Numbered from the stretch's first letter, positions 25,452 to 35,484 are shown. The stretch: 64,000 nt of DNA from Caballeronia glebae (GCF_001545035.1 NZ_FCOJ02000001.1:62001-126000), one strand, 5' to 3'. Numbers and translations: made by a program. Notes: a model not told the origin generated them from the sequence alone.

Positions 25452-26366
25452 TCAGGCGAACGCGTCGATGCCGTCGACAAGGCGTTTCGCCAGGCGCGGT
25501 TGCCGCAATTGCTCGATCCACCATTGCAGCGCGCGGCCTTCGTGATCGCCGCGCCAACCTACATACAACACGTTCGGCTCGCGCGGATCGGCGGTTTCCT
25601 TCTCGACGAGTTCGCCGCGCGCGAAGAGCGTCTCCACGCGATGCCGCGGCACCCAGCCCGTGCCGAGCCCTTGCCGCTGCGCGAGGATTTTCGCGCGCAT
25701 TGTCGGGACGGCGAACGCGGCCTGACCGCCGAGCACGCCATAGGCACGGCCCGCCGAACGCGACGAATCCGCGACGACGACCGCCCGATGCGCGGCGATC
25801 TGCTCGCGCTTCAACGCGCCGCTCACGCTCGCGAGCGGATGACGCGGCGACACGGCGAACGCCCATTGCATCACGCCGAGTTCGAACCAGCGCAGACCGG
25901 GAATCGCGGGCGGCTCGTTCGTGGCGCCGACGATGAGATCGGCGCGGCCGTCGCGCAACGCTTCCCACGTGCCGCTCAGCACTTCGTGCGTGATGCGCAG
26001 CGCGACGCCGGAATCGAGCGCATCGAACGCCTGCACGACCGGCAGCAACGTCTCGAATTCGAGGATTTCGTCGCAGACGAGCCACAGCCGGTCTTCCCAG
26101 CCGCTTGCGATCTGCTTCACGCGCTGCGCGAGCCGCGAGACGTCGAGCATCAGGCGCGCGGCTTCGTCGGCGAGAAGATGCCCGGCGGGCGTCAGTTGCA
26201 GACGGTAACGACGCCGGTCGAAGAGCAGCGCATCGAAGCGCGTTTCCAGTTGCCGCGCGGCATGCGACACGGTGGACGGCGCCTTGCCGAGCCGCGCCGC
26301 CGCGCGCGACAGGCTGCCGGTTTCACGAATCGCATCGAGCAGCGAGAGTTCTTCCTCTGACAACAT
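25452..26366 (-). CDS. LysR family transcriptional regulator
   Basis: A 304-residue LysR-type regulator. The N-terminal winged helix is at residues 1-60 (LSLLDAIRETGSLSRAAARLGKAPSTVSHAARQLE), followed by the linker helix and the periplasmic-binding-protein-like effector domain. The start at 26366 has a GGAG six bases upstream; an ATG 12 bases further up is an alternative. It is divergent from the exported alpha/beta hydrolase gene at 26473 across a 106-base region, the usual LysR-target layout, so it probably controls that gene. The inducer is unknown. Confidence 0.93.
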   Translation of the reverse strand: MLSEEELSLLDAIRETGSLSRAAARLGKAPSTVSHAARQLETRFDALLFDRRRYRLQLTPAGHLLADEAARLMLDVSRLAQRVKQIASGWEDRLWLVCDEILEFETLLPVVQAFDALDSGVALRITHEVLSGTWEALRDGRADLIVGATNEPPAIPGLRWFELGVMQWAFAVSPRHPLASVSGALKREQIAAHRAVVVADSSRSAGRAYGVLGGQAAFAVPTMRAKILAQRQGLGTGWVPRHRVETLFARGELVEKETADPREPNVLYVGWRGDHEGRALQWWIEQLRQPRLAKRLVDGIDAFA

Positions 26367-26472
26367 GTTCGGCTCCATCGAACGAGTTCATCGTCCGGAT
26401 CGTACGGCAAAAGCGGCGCGCCGGTCCAACATTGGGTCATCGAGCAAACCGAACCTTCGATGGAGCTGAACG

Positions 26473-27444
26473 ATGAAAACCTTCCTGCATGCGATCCGCC
26501 GCGCCGCCGGCGTGCTTCTCGCCGCCGCCGCGCTGCATCCGTCCGCGTATGCCGCGAACGCGCCGCGCCCGCCGCAACCGGCCGCCGCCGCGAGCGCGAT
26601 CCAGTCCCGCACGATCGATGCGAACGGTGTCGAACTGCACTATCTGCAAGCGGGACACGGCGACGCGACGCCTGTCGTGCTGCTGCACGGATACACGGAA
26701 ACGAGCCGCATGTGGCAACCGCTGATGACGCGTCTCGCGGGCGAGGGCGTGGTGATCGCGCCGGATCTGCCGGGCGCGGGCGGCTCGGCGATGCCCGCTT
26801 CCGGCTACGACAAGAAAACGCTCGCGCAAGACATCCACGCGATGGTGAGCGCGCTCGGCTTTCGCCGTGTGAAGCTCGTCGGGCACGACATCGGCTTGAT
26901 GGTCGCGTATGCGTACGCCGCGCAATATCCCGACGAAGTCGAGAGCATCGTGCTGATGGACGCGTTTCTGCCCGGCGTCGGCGACTGGCAAAAGGTCTGG
27001 CTCTTGCGCGACAAATGGCACTTCAACTTCTATGGCGACACGCCGGAAAAGCTCGTGCGCGGCCGCGAGCGCGTCTTCTTCGAGCACTTCTGGAACGACT
27101 TCGCCGCCGATCCCGCGCGTTCGGTGAGCGAAGCCGATCGCCGTTACTATTCAGCGCAATACGCGCGCAACGGCCGCATGCGCGCGGGCTTCGAATACTT
27201 TCACGCGTTCCCGCAAGACGCGGACGATTTCGCCGCGTTCGCGAAAACGCCGCTTCCGATGCCGATGCTCGTTCTCACCGGCGAGCGCGCGTCGGGCACG
27301 TTCCTGATCGATCAGGCGAAGCTCGTCGCGACGAACGTGCAGGGCGTGGTCGTGCCGGGCGCGGGCCACTGGCTGATGGAAGAAGCGCCGGATGCGACGA
27401 TGGCGCAACTCGTGCGCTTCATCGACGCGCCTTCATCGAACTGA
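26473..27444 (+). CDS. Exported alpha/beta hydrolase (epoxide hydrolase-like)
   Basis: A 323-residue alpha/beta hydrolase with a Sec signal (1-26). The oxyanion motif is LLHGYTETSRMW. The nucleophile elbow reads VGHDIGLMVAY, so the nucleophile is Asp, as in epoxide hydrolases and haloalkane dehalogenases rather than esterases. The base is His in GAGHWLMEEAP near the C terminus. A cap domain lies between. This places it in the soluble epoxide hydrolase/haloacetate dehalogenase group, exported to the periplasm. A divergent LysR gene probably regulates it, and a strong hairpin separates it from the downstream reductase gene. Confidence 0.88.
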   Translation: MKTFLHAIRRAAGVLLAAAALHPSAYAANAPRPPQPAAAASAIQSRTIDANGVELHYLQAGHGDATPVVLLHGYTETSRMWQPLMTRLAGEGVVIAPDLPGAGGSAMPASGYDKKTLAQDIHAMVSALGFRRVKLVGHDIGLMVAYAYAAQYPDEVESIVLMDAFLPGVGDWQKVWLLRDKWHFNFYGDTPEKLVRGRERVFFEHFWNDFAADPARSVSEADRRYYSAQYARNGRMRAGFEYFHAFPQDADDFAAFAKTPLPMPMLVLTGERASGTFLIDQAKLVATNVQGVVVPGAGHWLMEEAPDATMAQLVRFIDAPSSN

Positions 27445-27455
27445 CATGTATGTGA

Positions 27456-27490
27456 GGATGCCGTGGCGCGTGTCTTGCGCCGCGGCATCC
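27456..27490 (+). promoter_or_regulatory. Strong intercistronic hairpin before reductase gene
   Basis: GGATGCCGTGGCGC (27456-27469) pairs with GCGCCGCGGCATCC (27477-27490): 14 pairs with one G-U and a seven-base loop. It begins 11 bases after the hydrolase stop and ends 13 bases before the next ATG. There is no U-run after it. It could be an RNA-processing or stabilising element, a weak terminator for the hydrolase gene, or a translational control element for the reductase. Confidence 0.5.
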
Positions 27491-27503
27491 AGGGAGAATC
27501 GAA

Positions 27504-28445
27504 ATGGGACTTCTCGTCGACGGAAAATGGCAGGACAAGTGGTACGACACGTCGGCCACGGGCGGGCGCTTCGTGCGCAAGGACGCGGCGTTTCGCAACT
27601 GGGTGACGCCGGACGGCGATAGCGGTTTCAAGGCCGAGGCGGGGCGCTATCACCTGTACGTGAGTCTTGCGTGCCCGTGGGCGCATCGCGCGCTCATCAT
27701 GCGCGCGCTGAAGGGCCTGGAAGCGATGATCGACGTCTCGGTCGTGAACTGGCTGATGCTCGAACACGGCTGGACTTTCCACGACGGCCCCGGCGTCGTG
27801 CCCGACACGATCAACGGCGCGCGCTATCTGCATCAGGTCTACACCGCCGCCGACCCGCATTACTCCGGCCGCGTGACCGTGCCGATTCTCTGGGACAAAC
27901 AGCGCGGGACGATCGTCAACAACGAGTCGTCGGAAATCATCCGCATGCTGAATTCGGCGTTCGACGGCATCGGCGCGAAGCCGGGCGATTACTACCCGCG
28001 CGAGTTGCGCGAAGAGATCGACGTGCTCAACGCGCGCATCTACGACACGGTCAACAATGGCGTCTACAAGGCGGGCTTCGCGACCACGCAAGCCGCCTAC
28101 GAGGAAGCGGTGATGCCGCTCTTCGAGTCGCTCGACTTCCTCGAAGAGCGTCTGCGCACGCACCGCTATCTCGCAGGCGACCGATTTACCGAAGCCGACA
28201 TTCGTCTCTTCACGACGCTCGTGCGCTTCGACGCGGTGTATGCCGGTCACTTCAAGTGCAACCTGCGGCGCATCGCGGACTATCCGAGTCTGTCGAAGTT
28301 CGTGCGCGACATTTACCGGATGCCGGGCGTCGCCGCGACGGTGAACTTCGAGCACATCAAGCGGCACTACTACGAGAGTCATCGGACGATCAATCCGACG
28401 GGCGTCGTGCCCGCCGGACCGCTGCTCGATTTCGCCGCGGCCTAG
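27504..28445 (+). CDS. Glutathionyl-hydroquinone reductase (YqjG/ECM4 type)
   Basis: A 313-residue Xi-class glutathione transferase that reduces S-glutathionyl-hydroquinones to hydroquinones with GSH. The catalytic Cys57 lies in the family signature CPWAHR, after the hydrophobic YVSLA strand. Further matches are the thioredoxin-fold glutathione site VPILWDK and NNESSEIIRML near residues 125-150, and the C-terminal all-helical domain with FTEADIRLFTTLVRFDAVY. The GGAG ribosome-binding site lies between the hairpin and the ATG. Cytosolic. Its stop overlaps the convergent 3-hydroxyacyl-CoA dehydrogenase stop by 4 bases. Confidence 0.93.
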   Translation: MGLLVDGKWQDKWYDTSATGGRFVRKDAAFRNWVTPDGDSGFKAEAGRYHLYVSLACPWAHRALIMRALKGLEAMIDVSVVNWLMLEHGWTFHDGPGVVPDTINGARYLHQVYTAADPHYSGRVTVPILWDKQRGTIVNNESSEIIRMLNSAFDGIGAKPGDYYPRELREEIDVLNARIYDTVNNGVYKAGFATTQAAYEEAVMPLFESLDFLEERLRTHRYLAGDRFTEADIRLFTTLVRFDAVYAGHFKCNLRRIADYPSLSKFVRDIYRMPGVAATVNFEHIKRHYYESHRTINPTGVVPAGPLLDFAAA

Positions 28446-29293
28446 TCGTACCGATACACGCCGCGCTTCGTCTTGCGTCCGAGACGTCCCGCCGAGACGA
28501 GCTCGCGCAGGAGCGGGCATGCGCGGTACTTCGAATCGCCGAAGTCCTTGAGGAACACGTCCATCACGGAGAGGCACACGTCGAGGCCGATCAGGTCCGC
28601 GAGCGCGAGCGGGCCGATCGGATGATTCGCGCCGAGCTTCATGCCCGCGTCGATTTCCTCCGCGCTCGCAACGCCTTCGTACAGCACATAGAACGCTTCG
28701 TTGATCATCGGCACGAGAATGCGGTTGACGACGAAGCCCGGCGAGTTGCGCACGCCGATCGGCGATTTGCCGAGCTTCTCGGTGAGTTCGCGCACGGCCG
28801 ACGCGGTTTCGTCGCTCGTCTGCACGCCGCGAATCACTTCGACGAGTTGCAGCAGCGGCACCGGATTGAAGAAGTGCATGCCGATGAAGCGCTCGGGCGT
28901 GGCGAGCGTCGCGGCGAGCGAGGTAATGGAGATCGACGACGTGTTCGACGCGATGATCGCATCGGCGCGCGCGGCGCCCTCGATCTGCTTCAAGATGCGG
29001 TTCTTGAGTTCGGCGTTCTCGGTCGCGGCTTCGATGACGATGTCGGCTTGCGCGAGACGCCCATAATCGGTCGATGTTTCGATGCGCGTCAACGCCGCAT
29101 CGCGCGTCGATGCTTCCAGCTTGTCCTTCGACACGAGCCGGTCGAGGCTGCCCGTGAGCGTGGCGATGCCCTTCGCGAGCGCCGCGTCGGTGACGTCGAT
29201 CAGCACGACCTTGAAGCCCGCAACGGCCGCGATCTGCGCGATGCCGTTGCCCATGGTTCCCGCGCCGACGATGCCGACGGTCTGAATCTTCAT
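28442..29293 (-). CDS. 3-hydroxybutyryl-CoA dehydrogenase
   Basis: A 283-residue NAD(P)-dependent 3-hydroxyacyl-CoA dehydrogenase of the single-domain bacterial type (Hbd/PaaH), interconverting 3-hydroxybutyryl-CoA and acetoacetyl-CoA. The Rossmann motif is VGIVGAGTMGNGIAQIAA at residues 5-22. The catalytic region is FIGMHFFNPVPLLQLVEVI near residue 133, with the active His and nearby Glu. The C domain contains GFVVNRILVPMINEAFYVLYEG and GANHPIGPLALADLIGLDVCL, given as separate blocks. Monocistronic. Likely roles are butanoate/polyhydroxybutyrate or phenylacetate-linked metabolism; context does not decide. Confidence 0.94.
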   Translation of the reverse strand: MKIQTVGIVGAGTMGNGIAQIAAVAGFKVVLIDVTDAALAKGIATLTGSLDRLVSKDKLEASTRDAALTRIETSTDYGRLAQADIVIEAATENAELKNRILKQIEGAARADAIIASNTSSISITSLAATLATPERFIGMHFFNPVPLLQLVEVIRGVQTSDETASAVRELTEKLGKSPIGVRNSPGFVVNRILVPMINEAFYVLYEGVASAEEIDAGMKLGANHPIGPLALADLIGLDVCLSVMDVFLKDFGDSKYRACPLLRELVSAGRLGRKTKRGVYRYD

Positions 29294-29406
29294 GCTTTTG
29301 CTCCTCTTGATCTGCGCCGGCGCGTGAGGCCGGCAAACCGGAAATGGTCGAAAGCGCGCAAGGCGCGTCCAGGCATCGATTCTAACCAGCGGAAAAGGCC
29401 GTGGCG

Positions 29407-29886
29407 TTACCCGAAAGCTGTCAAATCCTTCGGGACGATGCCGTTTGCATGGCAGAAGGCGGCGTAACGGTCCCAGCCGCTTTTCCAGCTTTCAGCGGCG
29501 AGCACCTGCCCGTCGTCGTTCACGAACAGCAGTTCGCCCTGAATGATATTGAGCGTGACGATGTCCGCGCCCCCCGAATCCGGTGGCAGCGCCTCGGGCG
29601 TGTGGCTCGAACCCGCCGTCTCGTACACGACGCTTCCCGGCTCCGCGATCCAGTCGTGCTCGCGGTATTTCCAGCGCCCTTGAACCGTATAGACGATCAC
29701 GGTTCCCGTATGCCGATGGCGCGGCATCTGGCCTTTCGCGGGCGCCTTCATGAGCGCGATGACCTCGCCGCGAACCGGATCGAGCTTGAAATACTTGACG
29801 AGCACGCGCTCGCTATACGGCGTGAACGGGACCCACGGCAGGTCGGCGTCGTTGAGGCAGGTGGTCTGGATCTGTTCGAACAACAT
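29407..29886 (-). CDS. Cupin protein, 2,4'-dihydroxyacetophenone dioxygenase-like
   Basis: A 159-residue cupin of the ChrR/DHAP-dioxygenase-like group. The metal ligands fit the cupin pattern: His-His in [14 protein letters not shown], Glu in [10 protein letters not shown], and His in AGSSHTPEA about 45 residues after the first pair. Dioxygenases of this family cleave 2,4'-dihydroxyacetophenone using Fe(II), but related members have other or no known activity. The start MLFEQ at 29886 has AGGAG eight bases upstream, preferred over the ATG at 29904. It is divergent from the ABC ATPase gene. Confidence 0.78.
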   Translation of the reverse strand: MLFEQIQTTCLNDADLPWVPFTPYSERVLVKYFKLDPVRGEVIALMKAPAKGQMPRHRHTGTVIVYTVQGRWKYREHDWIAEPGSVVYETAGSSHTPEALPPDSGGADIVTLNIIQGELLFVNDDGQVLAAESWKSGWDRYAAFCHANGIVPKDLTAFG

Positions 29887-30006
29887 GGTGTCGGCTCCTT
29901 GCATTCAGCAGTGCATTGTAGGCAGCGCCGCGCGTGTCGAACATTAGCCGAATGGCCGACCCCGTCTTCCGAGCCGGATCGCGCGCTATCTGCTATCGTC
30001 CACGCC

Positions 30007-30929
<923 letters not shown>

Positions 30930-30933
<4 letters not shown>

Positions 30934-31691
30934 ATCTTTATGCTGTTCGCGCGATCTACCGTTTCGAGATGGCTCGCGCCGGGCGCACGCTGATGCAGAG
31001 CATCGTGTCGCCCGTCATTTCCACGTCGCTTTACTTCGTCGTGTTCGGCGCGGCCATTGGCTCGCGCATTCCGGAAGTCGATGGCATCAGCTACGGCGCG
31101 TTCATCGTGCCGGGCCTCGTGATGTTGTCGCTGCTCACGCAAAGCATCGCCAATGCGTCGTTCGGCATCTATTTTCCGAAGTTCACGGGCACCATATACG
31201 AATTGCTGTCCGCGCCGGTATCGTACTTCGAGCTGGTCGTGAGCTACGTGGGCGCGGCGGCGACCAAATCCGTCGTCCTCGGCCTGATCATTCTTCTGAC
31301 CGCAAGAATATTCGTGCCGCTCAGAATCGATCACCCGTTCTGGATGATCGTATTCCTGCTGCTCACGTCGGTAACGTTCAGCCTGCTCGGGTTCATTATC
31401 GGCATCTGGGCGGACGGCTTCGAGAAGCTGCAGATCATTCCGCTTCTGATCGTCACGCCGCTCACGTTTCTCGGCGGCAGTTTCTATTCGATCAACATCC
31501 TGCCGCCGTTCTGGAAAACCGTCGCGTTGTTCAATCCGGTCGTCTATCTGATCAGCGGCTTCCGGTGGAGTTTTTACGGGCTCGCCGATGTAGAGGTCGG
31601 CGTGAGTTTCGGCATGACGCTGGTGTTTCTCGCGGTATTCATCGCGATCGTCGCGTGGATCTTCAAGACCGGATACCGGTTCAAATCGTAG
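30930..31691 (+). CDS. ABC-2 type exporter permease (YadH-like)
   Basis: A 253-residue inner-membrane permease with six membrane segments. It closely resembles E. coli YadH (256 residues), for example [21 protein letters not shown] near residue 25, [13 protein letters not shown], and the C-terminal [20 protein letters not shown] followed by [14 protein letters not shown]. It forms the transport path with the ATPase encoded just upstream. The substrate of YadGH is unknown. The ATGA overlap implies translational coupling. Confidence 0.93.
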
Positions 31692-31735
31692 CGCGGCGCC
31701 GGCGGTTCGGATAAGCGCATGAGGGCGTTCATCGT

Positions 31736-32218
31736 ATGAAGATCATGAGGCGCACGAAGCGCAACTTTTTCGGCGCGATGGCGACCGCCTTCGCAGGCGG
31801 CGGGGCTGCCTCGGCGCCCGCCAGATCGTACGAAATCGATCACGGCAGTGCCGGCTGGCGACGCCGTCTGTCCTCGGAGCAATTCCGCGTGCTCAGGCGC
31901 GGCGGCACGGAGCCGCCGTTCGCGAGTCCGCTGCTCAAGGAACGCCGCGAAGGCACCTACGCGTGCGCGGGATGCGGGCTCGCGCTGTTCTCGTCGGCAA
32001 CTAAATTCGACAGCGGCACCGGCTGGCCGAGCTTCTGGAAGCCGGTCGACGGCGCGGTCGCCATGCACGCGGACGCGACCGGCCACATGCGCAACGAAGT
32101 CCATTGCCGGCGCTGCGGCGGACATCTCGGTCATGTCTTCGACGACGGCCCGAAGCCCACCGGCCTGCGCTATTGCATGAACGGCGCGGCGCTCGAATTC
32201 CTGCACGACGAAGCCTGA
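31736..32218 (+). CDS. msrB: Peptide-methionine (R)-S-oxide reductase with export leader
   Basis: A 160-residue MsrB that reduces protein methionine-R-sulfoxide. Zinc is held by CAGC (near residue 81) and HCRRC (near residue 125). The catalytic Cys147 lies in RYCMNGAAL. The family signature FDSGTGWPSFW is intact. Unusually, the protein starts with about 35 extra residues: basic MKIMRRTKRNFFG, a hydrophobic stretch and a small-residue region ending APARS. This looks like a twin-arginine-type (KR variant) leader, so the enzyme may act in the periplasm, as MsrP does. It lies 44 bases after the ABC genes but is probably separate. Confidence 0.92.
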   Translation: MKIMRRTKRNFFGAMATAFAGGGAASAPARSYEIDHGSAGWRRRLSSEQFRVLRRGGTEPPFASPLLKERREGTYACAGCGLALFSSATKFDSGTGWPSFWKPVDGAVAMHADATGHMRNEVHCRRCGGHLGHVFDDGPKPTGLRYCMNGAALEFLHDEA

Positions 32219-32254
32219 CATCGCGCACTCATTCACCTTCTCTCAGGCTCTCCC

Positions 32255-32836
32255 ATGAACGCACCCGAACTCAAGCTCGATGCCGCCAAGACCGCGCTCG
32301 TGCTGATCGATTTGCAGGCGGGAATCGCCGCCTTGCCCGTGCAGCCTCACGCCGCCGCGAGCGTGCTTGCCAATGCGCGTGCGCTCGCCGATCGCTTTCG
32401 CGCGCTCGGTGGGCCTGTCGTGCTCGTCAAGGTCGCGTTTCCGAACGGTCCCGGCGGTCTGCGTCCGATCACCGACGCGGGGCAGGCCCAGGAAGCCCCC
32501 GAGCCGGCGCGCTGGAGCGACTTGTGCGCGGAACTGGGCGTGCAGGCGTCGGATATCGTCGTCGTCAAGCGGCAGTGGGGCGCGTTCTACGACACGGATC
32601 TCGACTCGCAACTGCGCCGGCGCGGCATCGGCACGATCGTGCTGGGCGGCATCGCGACGGCCATCGGCGTCGATTCGACCGCGCGCGGGGCGCACGAGCG
32701 CGCCTATCAGCAGGTTTTCGTGGAAGACGCCATGAGCGATCTCAACGCCGACACGCACGAATCGACCTGTCGCTACATCTTCCCGCGTATCGGGCGCATT
32801 CGTTCGACGCAGCAGGTGCTGGCGGCGCTGGCATAG
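32255..32836 (+). CDS. Isochorismatase-fold hydrolase without the usual cysteine
   Basis: A 193-residue isochorismatase-like protein. Asp of ALVLIDLQAGI (residue 17) and Lys of VVVKRQWGAF are the expected catalytic Asp and Lys. Where cysteine hydrolases have their nucleophile, this protein has Gly in GIATAIGVDSTARGA. EntB and PhzD isochorismatases also lack the Cys and use Asp/Lys only, so the loss does not prove inactivity, but it rules out the nicotinamidase-like mechanism. Cytosolic. It follows msrB by 36 bases and may share its transcript. The substrate is unknown. Confidence 0.85.
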   Translation: MNAPELKLDAAKTALVLIDLQAGIAALPVQPHAAASVLANARALADRFRALGGPVVLVKVAFPNGPGGLRPITDAGQAQEAPEPARWSDLCAELGVQASDIVVVKRQWGAFYDTDLDSQLRRRGIGTIVLGGIATAIGVDSTARGAHERAYQQVFVEDAMSDLNADTHESTCRYIFPRIGRIRSTQQVLAALA

Positions 32837-32897
32837 CGGCGCGCGTCGCCTATCCTGTAGCGTACGTCCGATATCGACGGACGCGAGAGGTGAGGCG

Positions 32898-33953
32898 ATG
32901 TCGGCCATTCCGAAAGTAGCGATCGCGTGTCAGGGCGGCGGCAGCCATGCGGCGTTCGCCGCCGGCGTGCTCGACCGGCTGTTGAGCGGCGAATTCGTCA
33001 ACCGCTTCGAACTCGTCGGGTTGTCCGGAACGTCGGGCGGCGCGATGTGCAGCGCGCTCGTCTGGGGCGGACTGCTGCTCGGCGGCCCGCCCGACGCCAG
33101 GCGGCGCCTCGCCGGATTCTGGAAGGATCTGGAGGCGCGCGAAGGGCCGGATATCGTGGCCAACGCGGTCGGCACGTGGTACGCGCGCTTGCCCATCAAC
33201 GCGGAGATCAGTCCTTATCTCTATCCGCCGTTGGCCGAAGAGCGCCTGCGAGAACTGCTCGACAAGCATCTGCCGTTCGCGGCGCTGCCGGCGGACCCGC
33301 AGCGGCGTGCGCAGCCCACGCTGCTCGTCGGCGCGACGGACGTTCGCACGGGCGATCGCGTGATCTTTCCCGGCGACAGGCTCGATCAGGATCAACTGGT
33401 TGCATCGGCTGCGGTGCCGCCGCTGTATCGCGCGGTCGCGGCCGATGGGCGCATGTGCTGGGACGGCCTCTTCAGCAGCAATCCGCCAGTGCGCGAGTTC
33501 ACCGACTTCGCGCTCGATCTGCGGCCCGACGAAATCTGGGTCGTGCAGATCAATCCGCAGTATCGACGTGAGTTGCCCGAATCGATGAGCGAGATCATCG
33601 ATCGTCGCAACGAGCTTTCCGGCAATCTCGCGCTCGGGCAGGAGCTTTATTTCACGACGCGCGTGAACGAATTGCTGGCGGCGGACGCGTCGCTCGCGAA
33701 GCGCTACAAGCCGATCAAGGTTCGCGTCGTGCAGATGCATCTCGACGCGAAGGATTATCCCGGGCCGCTCGACTATGCATCCAAGCTCGATCGCAATCCG
33801 GCGCTGATCCATGCGTTGATCCGCAAGGGCCGCGAGCGCGCGGAATGGTTTTTCGATGCCCGCTCTGACTGGCCGAGGGAAGGCACGGCTCCGCACAGGA
33901 GCGTCTACGCGACGACTCCGGCCGCGATGTCGGCAACCGCGAAGGTCAGCTAA
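32898..33953 (+). CDS. Patatin-like phospholipase
   Basis: A 351-residue patatin-domain lipid acyl hydrolase with a Ser-Asp dyad. The oxyanion glycines are in ACQGGGSHAAFAAGVLD at residues 9-25, the nucleophile Ser is in GLSGTSGGAM near residue 45, and the Asp is in MCWDGLFSSNPPVREF near residue 195. No signal peptide is evident, so it is probably cytosolic or membrane-associated. It stands alone with a GAGG ribosome-binding site before the ATG; a hairpin terminator lies 170 bases after the stop. Members range from housekeeping phospholipases to secreted toxins; nothing here indicates the latter. Confidence 0.9.
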   Translation: MSAIPKVAIACQGGGSHAAFAAGVLDRLLSGEFVNRFELVGLSGTSGGAMCSALVWGGLLLGGPPDARRRLAGFWKDLEAREGPDIVANAVGTWYARLPINAEISPYLYPPLAEERLRELLDKHLPFAALPADPQRRAQPTLLVGATDVRTGDRVIFPGDRLDQDQLVASAAVPPLYRAVAADGRMCWDGLFSSNPPVREFTDFALDLRPDEIWVVQINPQYRRELPESMSEIIDRRNELSGNLALGQELYFTTRVNELLAADASLAKRYKPIKVRVVQMHLDAKDYPGPLDYASKLDRNPALIHALIRKGRERAEWFFDARSDWPREGTAPHRSVYATTPAAMSATAKVS

Positions 33954-34124
33954 CTACTCGTAGCGCGTTTTTTCGAGCGGGCATGCCACGGATTAGGAAA
34001 AATCTGGTGGTCTTGGCTTTTACATTCCCGTATTTTTGAGCTTCTCGATGGCGGGGCCCCGCCTGCCAATTCGAGCGCGCCGGTTCATCCCCGTGTTCGG
34101 GCGCGGCGCTTATCCCCAAGCGCT

Positions 34125-34160
34125 GGACGCGCGGCTTCAACTCCGCGCGTCCTTTTTTTT
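34125..34160 (+). terminator. Intrinsic terminator for patatin gene
   Basis: GGACGCGCGG (34125-34134) pairs perfectly with CCGCGCGTCC (34143-34152), with an eight-base loop, followed by eight Ts. It faces plus-strand transcription. The T-run ends within the stop codon of the convergent metallophosphoesterase gene. Confidence 0.88.
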
Positions 34161-35322
34161 ATGCAGACGCCGAAGCAACCAGTCGAACCAGCGTGATCTC
34201 GGAAGGCGCGCCCAGCCGCTTGGGCGGTCCCCAATAACCGGTGCCCCGGCTTGTATAGACCCAGAGCCCGTTGAACTTCACGAGTCCGGCGACGAACGGC
34301 TGTTGCAGCCGCACGAAGAAATTCCACGGCAGGAACTGGCCGCCGTGCGTGTGTCCCGAAAGCTGCAGTGTGAAACCCGCTTCGGCGGCGGCCGTGGCGC
34401 TGCGCGGCTGGTGCGCGAGCAGCACGCGCACGGTGGCATCGTCGGGTGCGCCGCTGATCGCCTTCGCGGGATCGCTGCGATGCGCCGGATCGAAACTTCC
34501 CGCGCTGAAATCCGTCACGCCCGCGACCACGGCCTGAGCGCCATCATGGTTCAGCACCACGTGCTGATTGAGCAACACGGTCAGGCCCAGGCGTCGGAAT
34601 TCGGCGATCCACTTGTCGGCGCCCGAGTAATACTCGTGATTCCCGGTGACGAGAAACGTGCCGTGCCGCGCGCTGAGCCCCGCGAGCGGGCGCGTGTGGT
34701 CGGCCAGATTCGGCACGGTGCCGTCGACGACATCGCCCGTCACGGCAATCAGATCCGGTTTCAGTCCATTCACCGCGGCGACGATACGTTCCACATAGTG
34801 ACGCTTGATCGTCGGTCCGACGTGGATGTCGCTGATCTGCGCGATGGTGAAGCCGTGAAGCGCGGCCGGCAGATTATCGATGGGCACGTCCACGCTCACG
34901 ACCGGTGCGCGCCGCCGCGCGTTGTAGAAACCGATCGCGGTAAAGAGCACGGCGAGGAGCGGCACGGCGAGCGCGCTATAGGCGACCAGCACGGGCGAAC
35001 CGACCGGCACGCCGCGCAGCCAGTCGGCCAGATGCACGAAGAACAGCATCACGTCGCGCGCGAAGGTCAGCAAAAGCAGCGACGAGAAAAGGCCCAGCGC
35101 CGTCAGTCCGAACCAGGCAAGGCGATCCGCGAGCGACTGCGGTTCGATCTGCCGGGCCGCCATGCCGAGCGGAATGACGATCACCGAAGCCGCCAGCAAC
35201 ACCGCCGCCAGCACCTTGAGCGGCAGGCCGACGGGCGCGTCCGGAATGAGGCGCATGCCCACATAGATATGAAACAGAACGCCGATGCCGATGAAGCGGA
35301 GAAAGAATGCCGAGCGTCGCAT
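34159..35322 (-). CDS. Membrane metallophosphoesterase
   Basis: A 387-residue protein with a multi-span membrane N domain (about residues 1-135, five hydrophobic segments) followed by a calcineurin-like phosphoesterase domain. All metal motifs are present: ISDIHVG, VTGDVVDGT, TGNHEYYSGAD, then LLAHQPR and SGHTHGGQF. This layout is that of the YkuE/YaeI-like UDP-2,3-diacylglucosamine pyrophosphatase-related or Mn2+ phosphodiesterase group; the substrate cannot be assigned. The start MRRSAFFLRF at 35322 gives the usual membrane N terminus; an upstream in-frame extension is arginine-rich and rejected. Confidence 0.9.
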   Translation of the reverse strand: MRRSAFFLRFIGIGVLFHIYVGMRLIPDAPVGLPLKVLAAVLLAASVIVIPLGMAARQIEPQSLADRLAWFGLTALGLFSSLLLLTFARDVMLFFVHLADWLRGVPVGSPVLVAYSALAVPLLAVLFTAIGFYNARRRAPVVSVDVPIDNLPAALHGFTIAQISDIHVGPTIKRHYVERIVAAVNGLKPDLIAVTGDVVDGTVPNLADHTRPLAGLSARHGTFLVTGNHEYYSGADKWIAEFRRLGLTVLLNQHVVLNHDGAQAVVAGVTDFSAGSFDPAHRSDPAKAISGAPDDATVRVLLAHQPRSATAAAEAGFTLQLSGHTHGGQFLPWNFFVRLQQPFVAGLVKFNGLWVYTSRGTGYWGPPKRLGAPSEITLVRLVASASA

Positions 35323-35484
35323 AGCGCTCCTGGAGAGATCGGGGAAGCGGCAAGGAGACGGGCGATGAACGCCCGTGCCGGATACGGGGCCGATTCTACC
35401 GGTTCGACGCCGGGCACGCCTTTGACGACGCGCGCACAGGAACAATCGCTCGGACACGTCGATCGACGAGACGTCCCGAGAGAC

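Noticed and set aside
29401..30006. In-frame upstream extension of the ABC ATPase
   Set aside because: It is antisense to the cupin gene and not family-like. The ATPase begins at the usual start.
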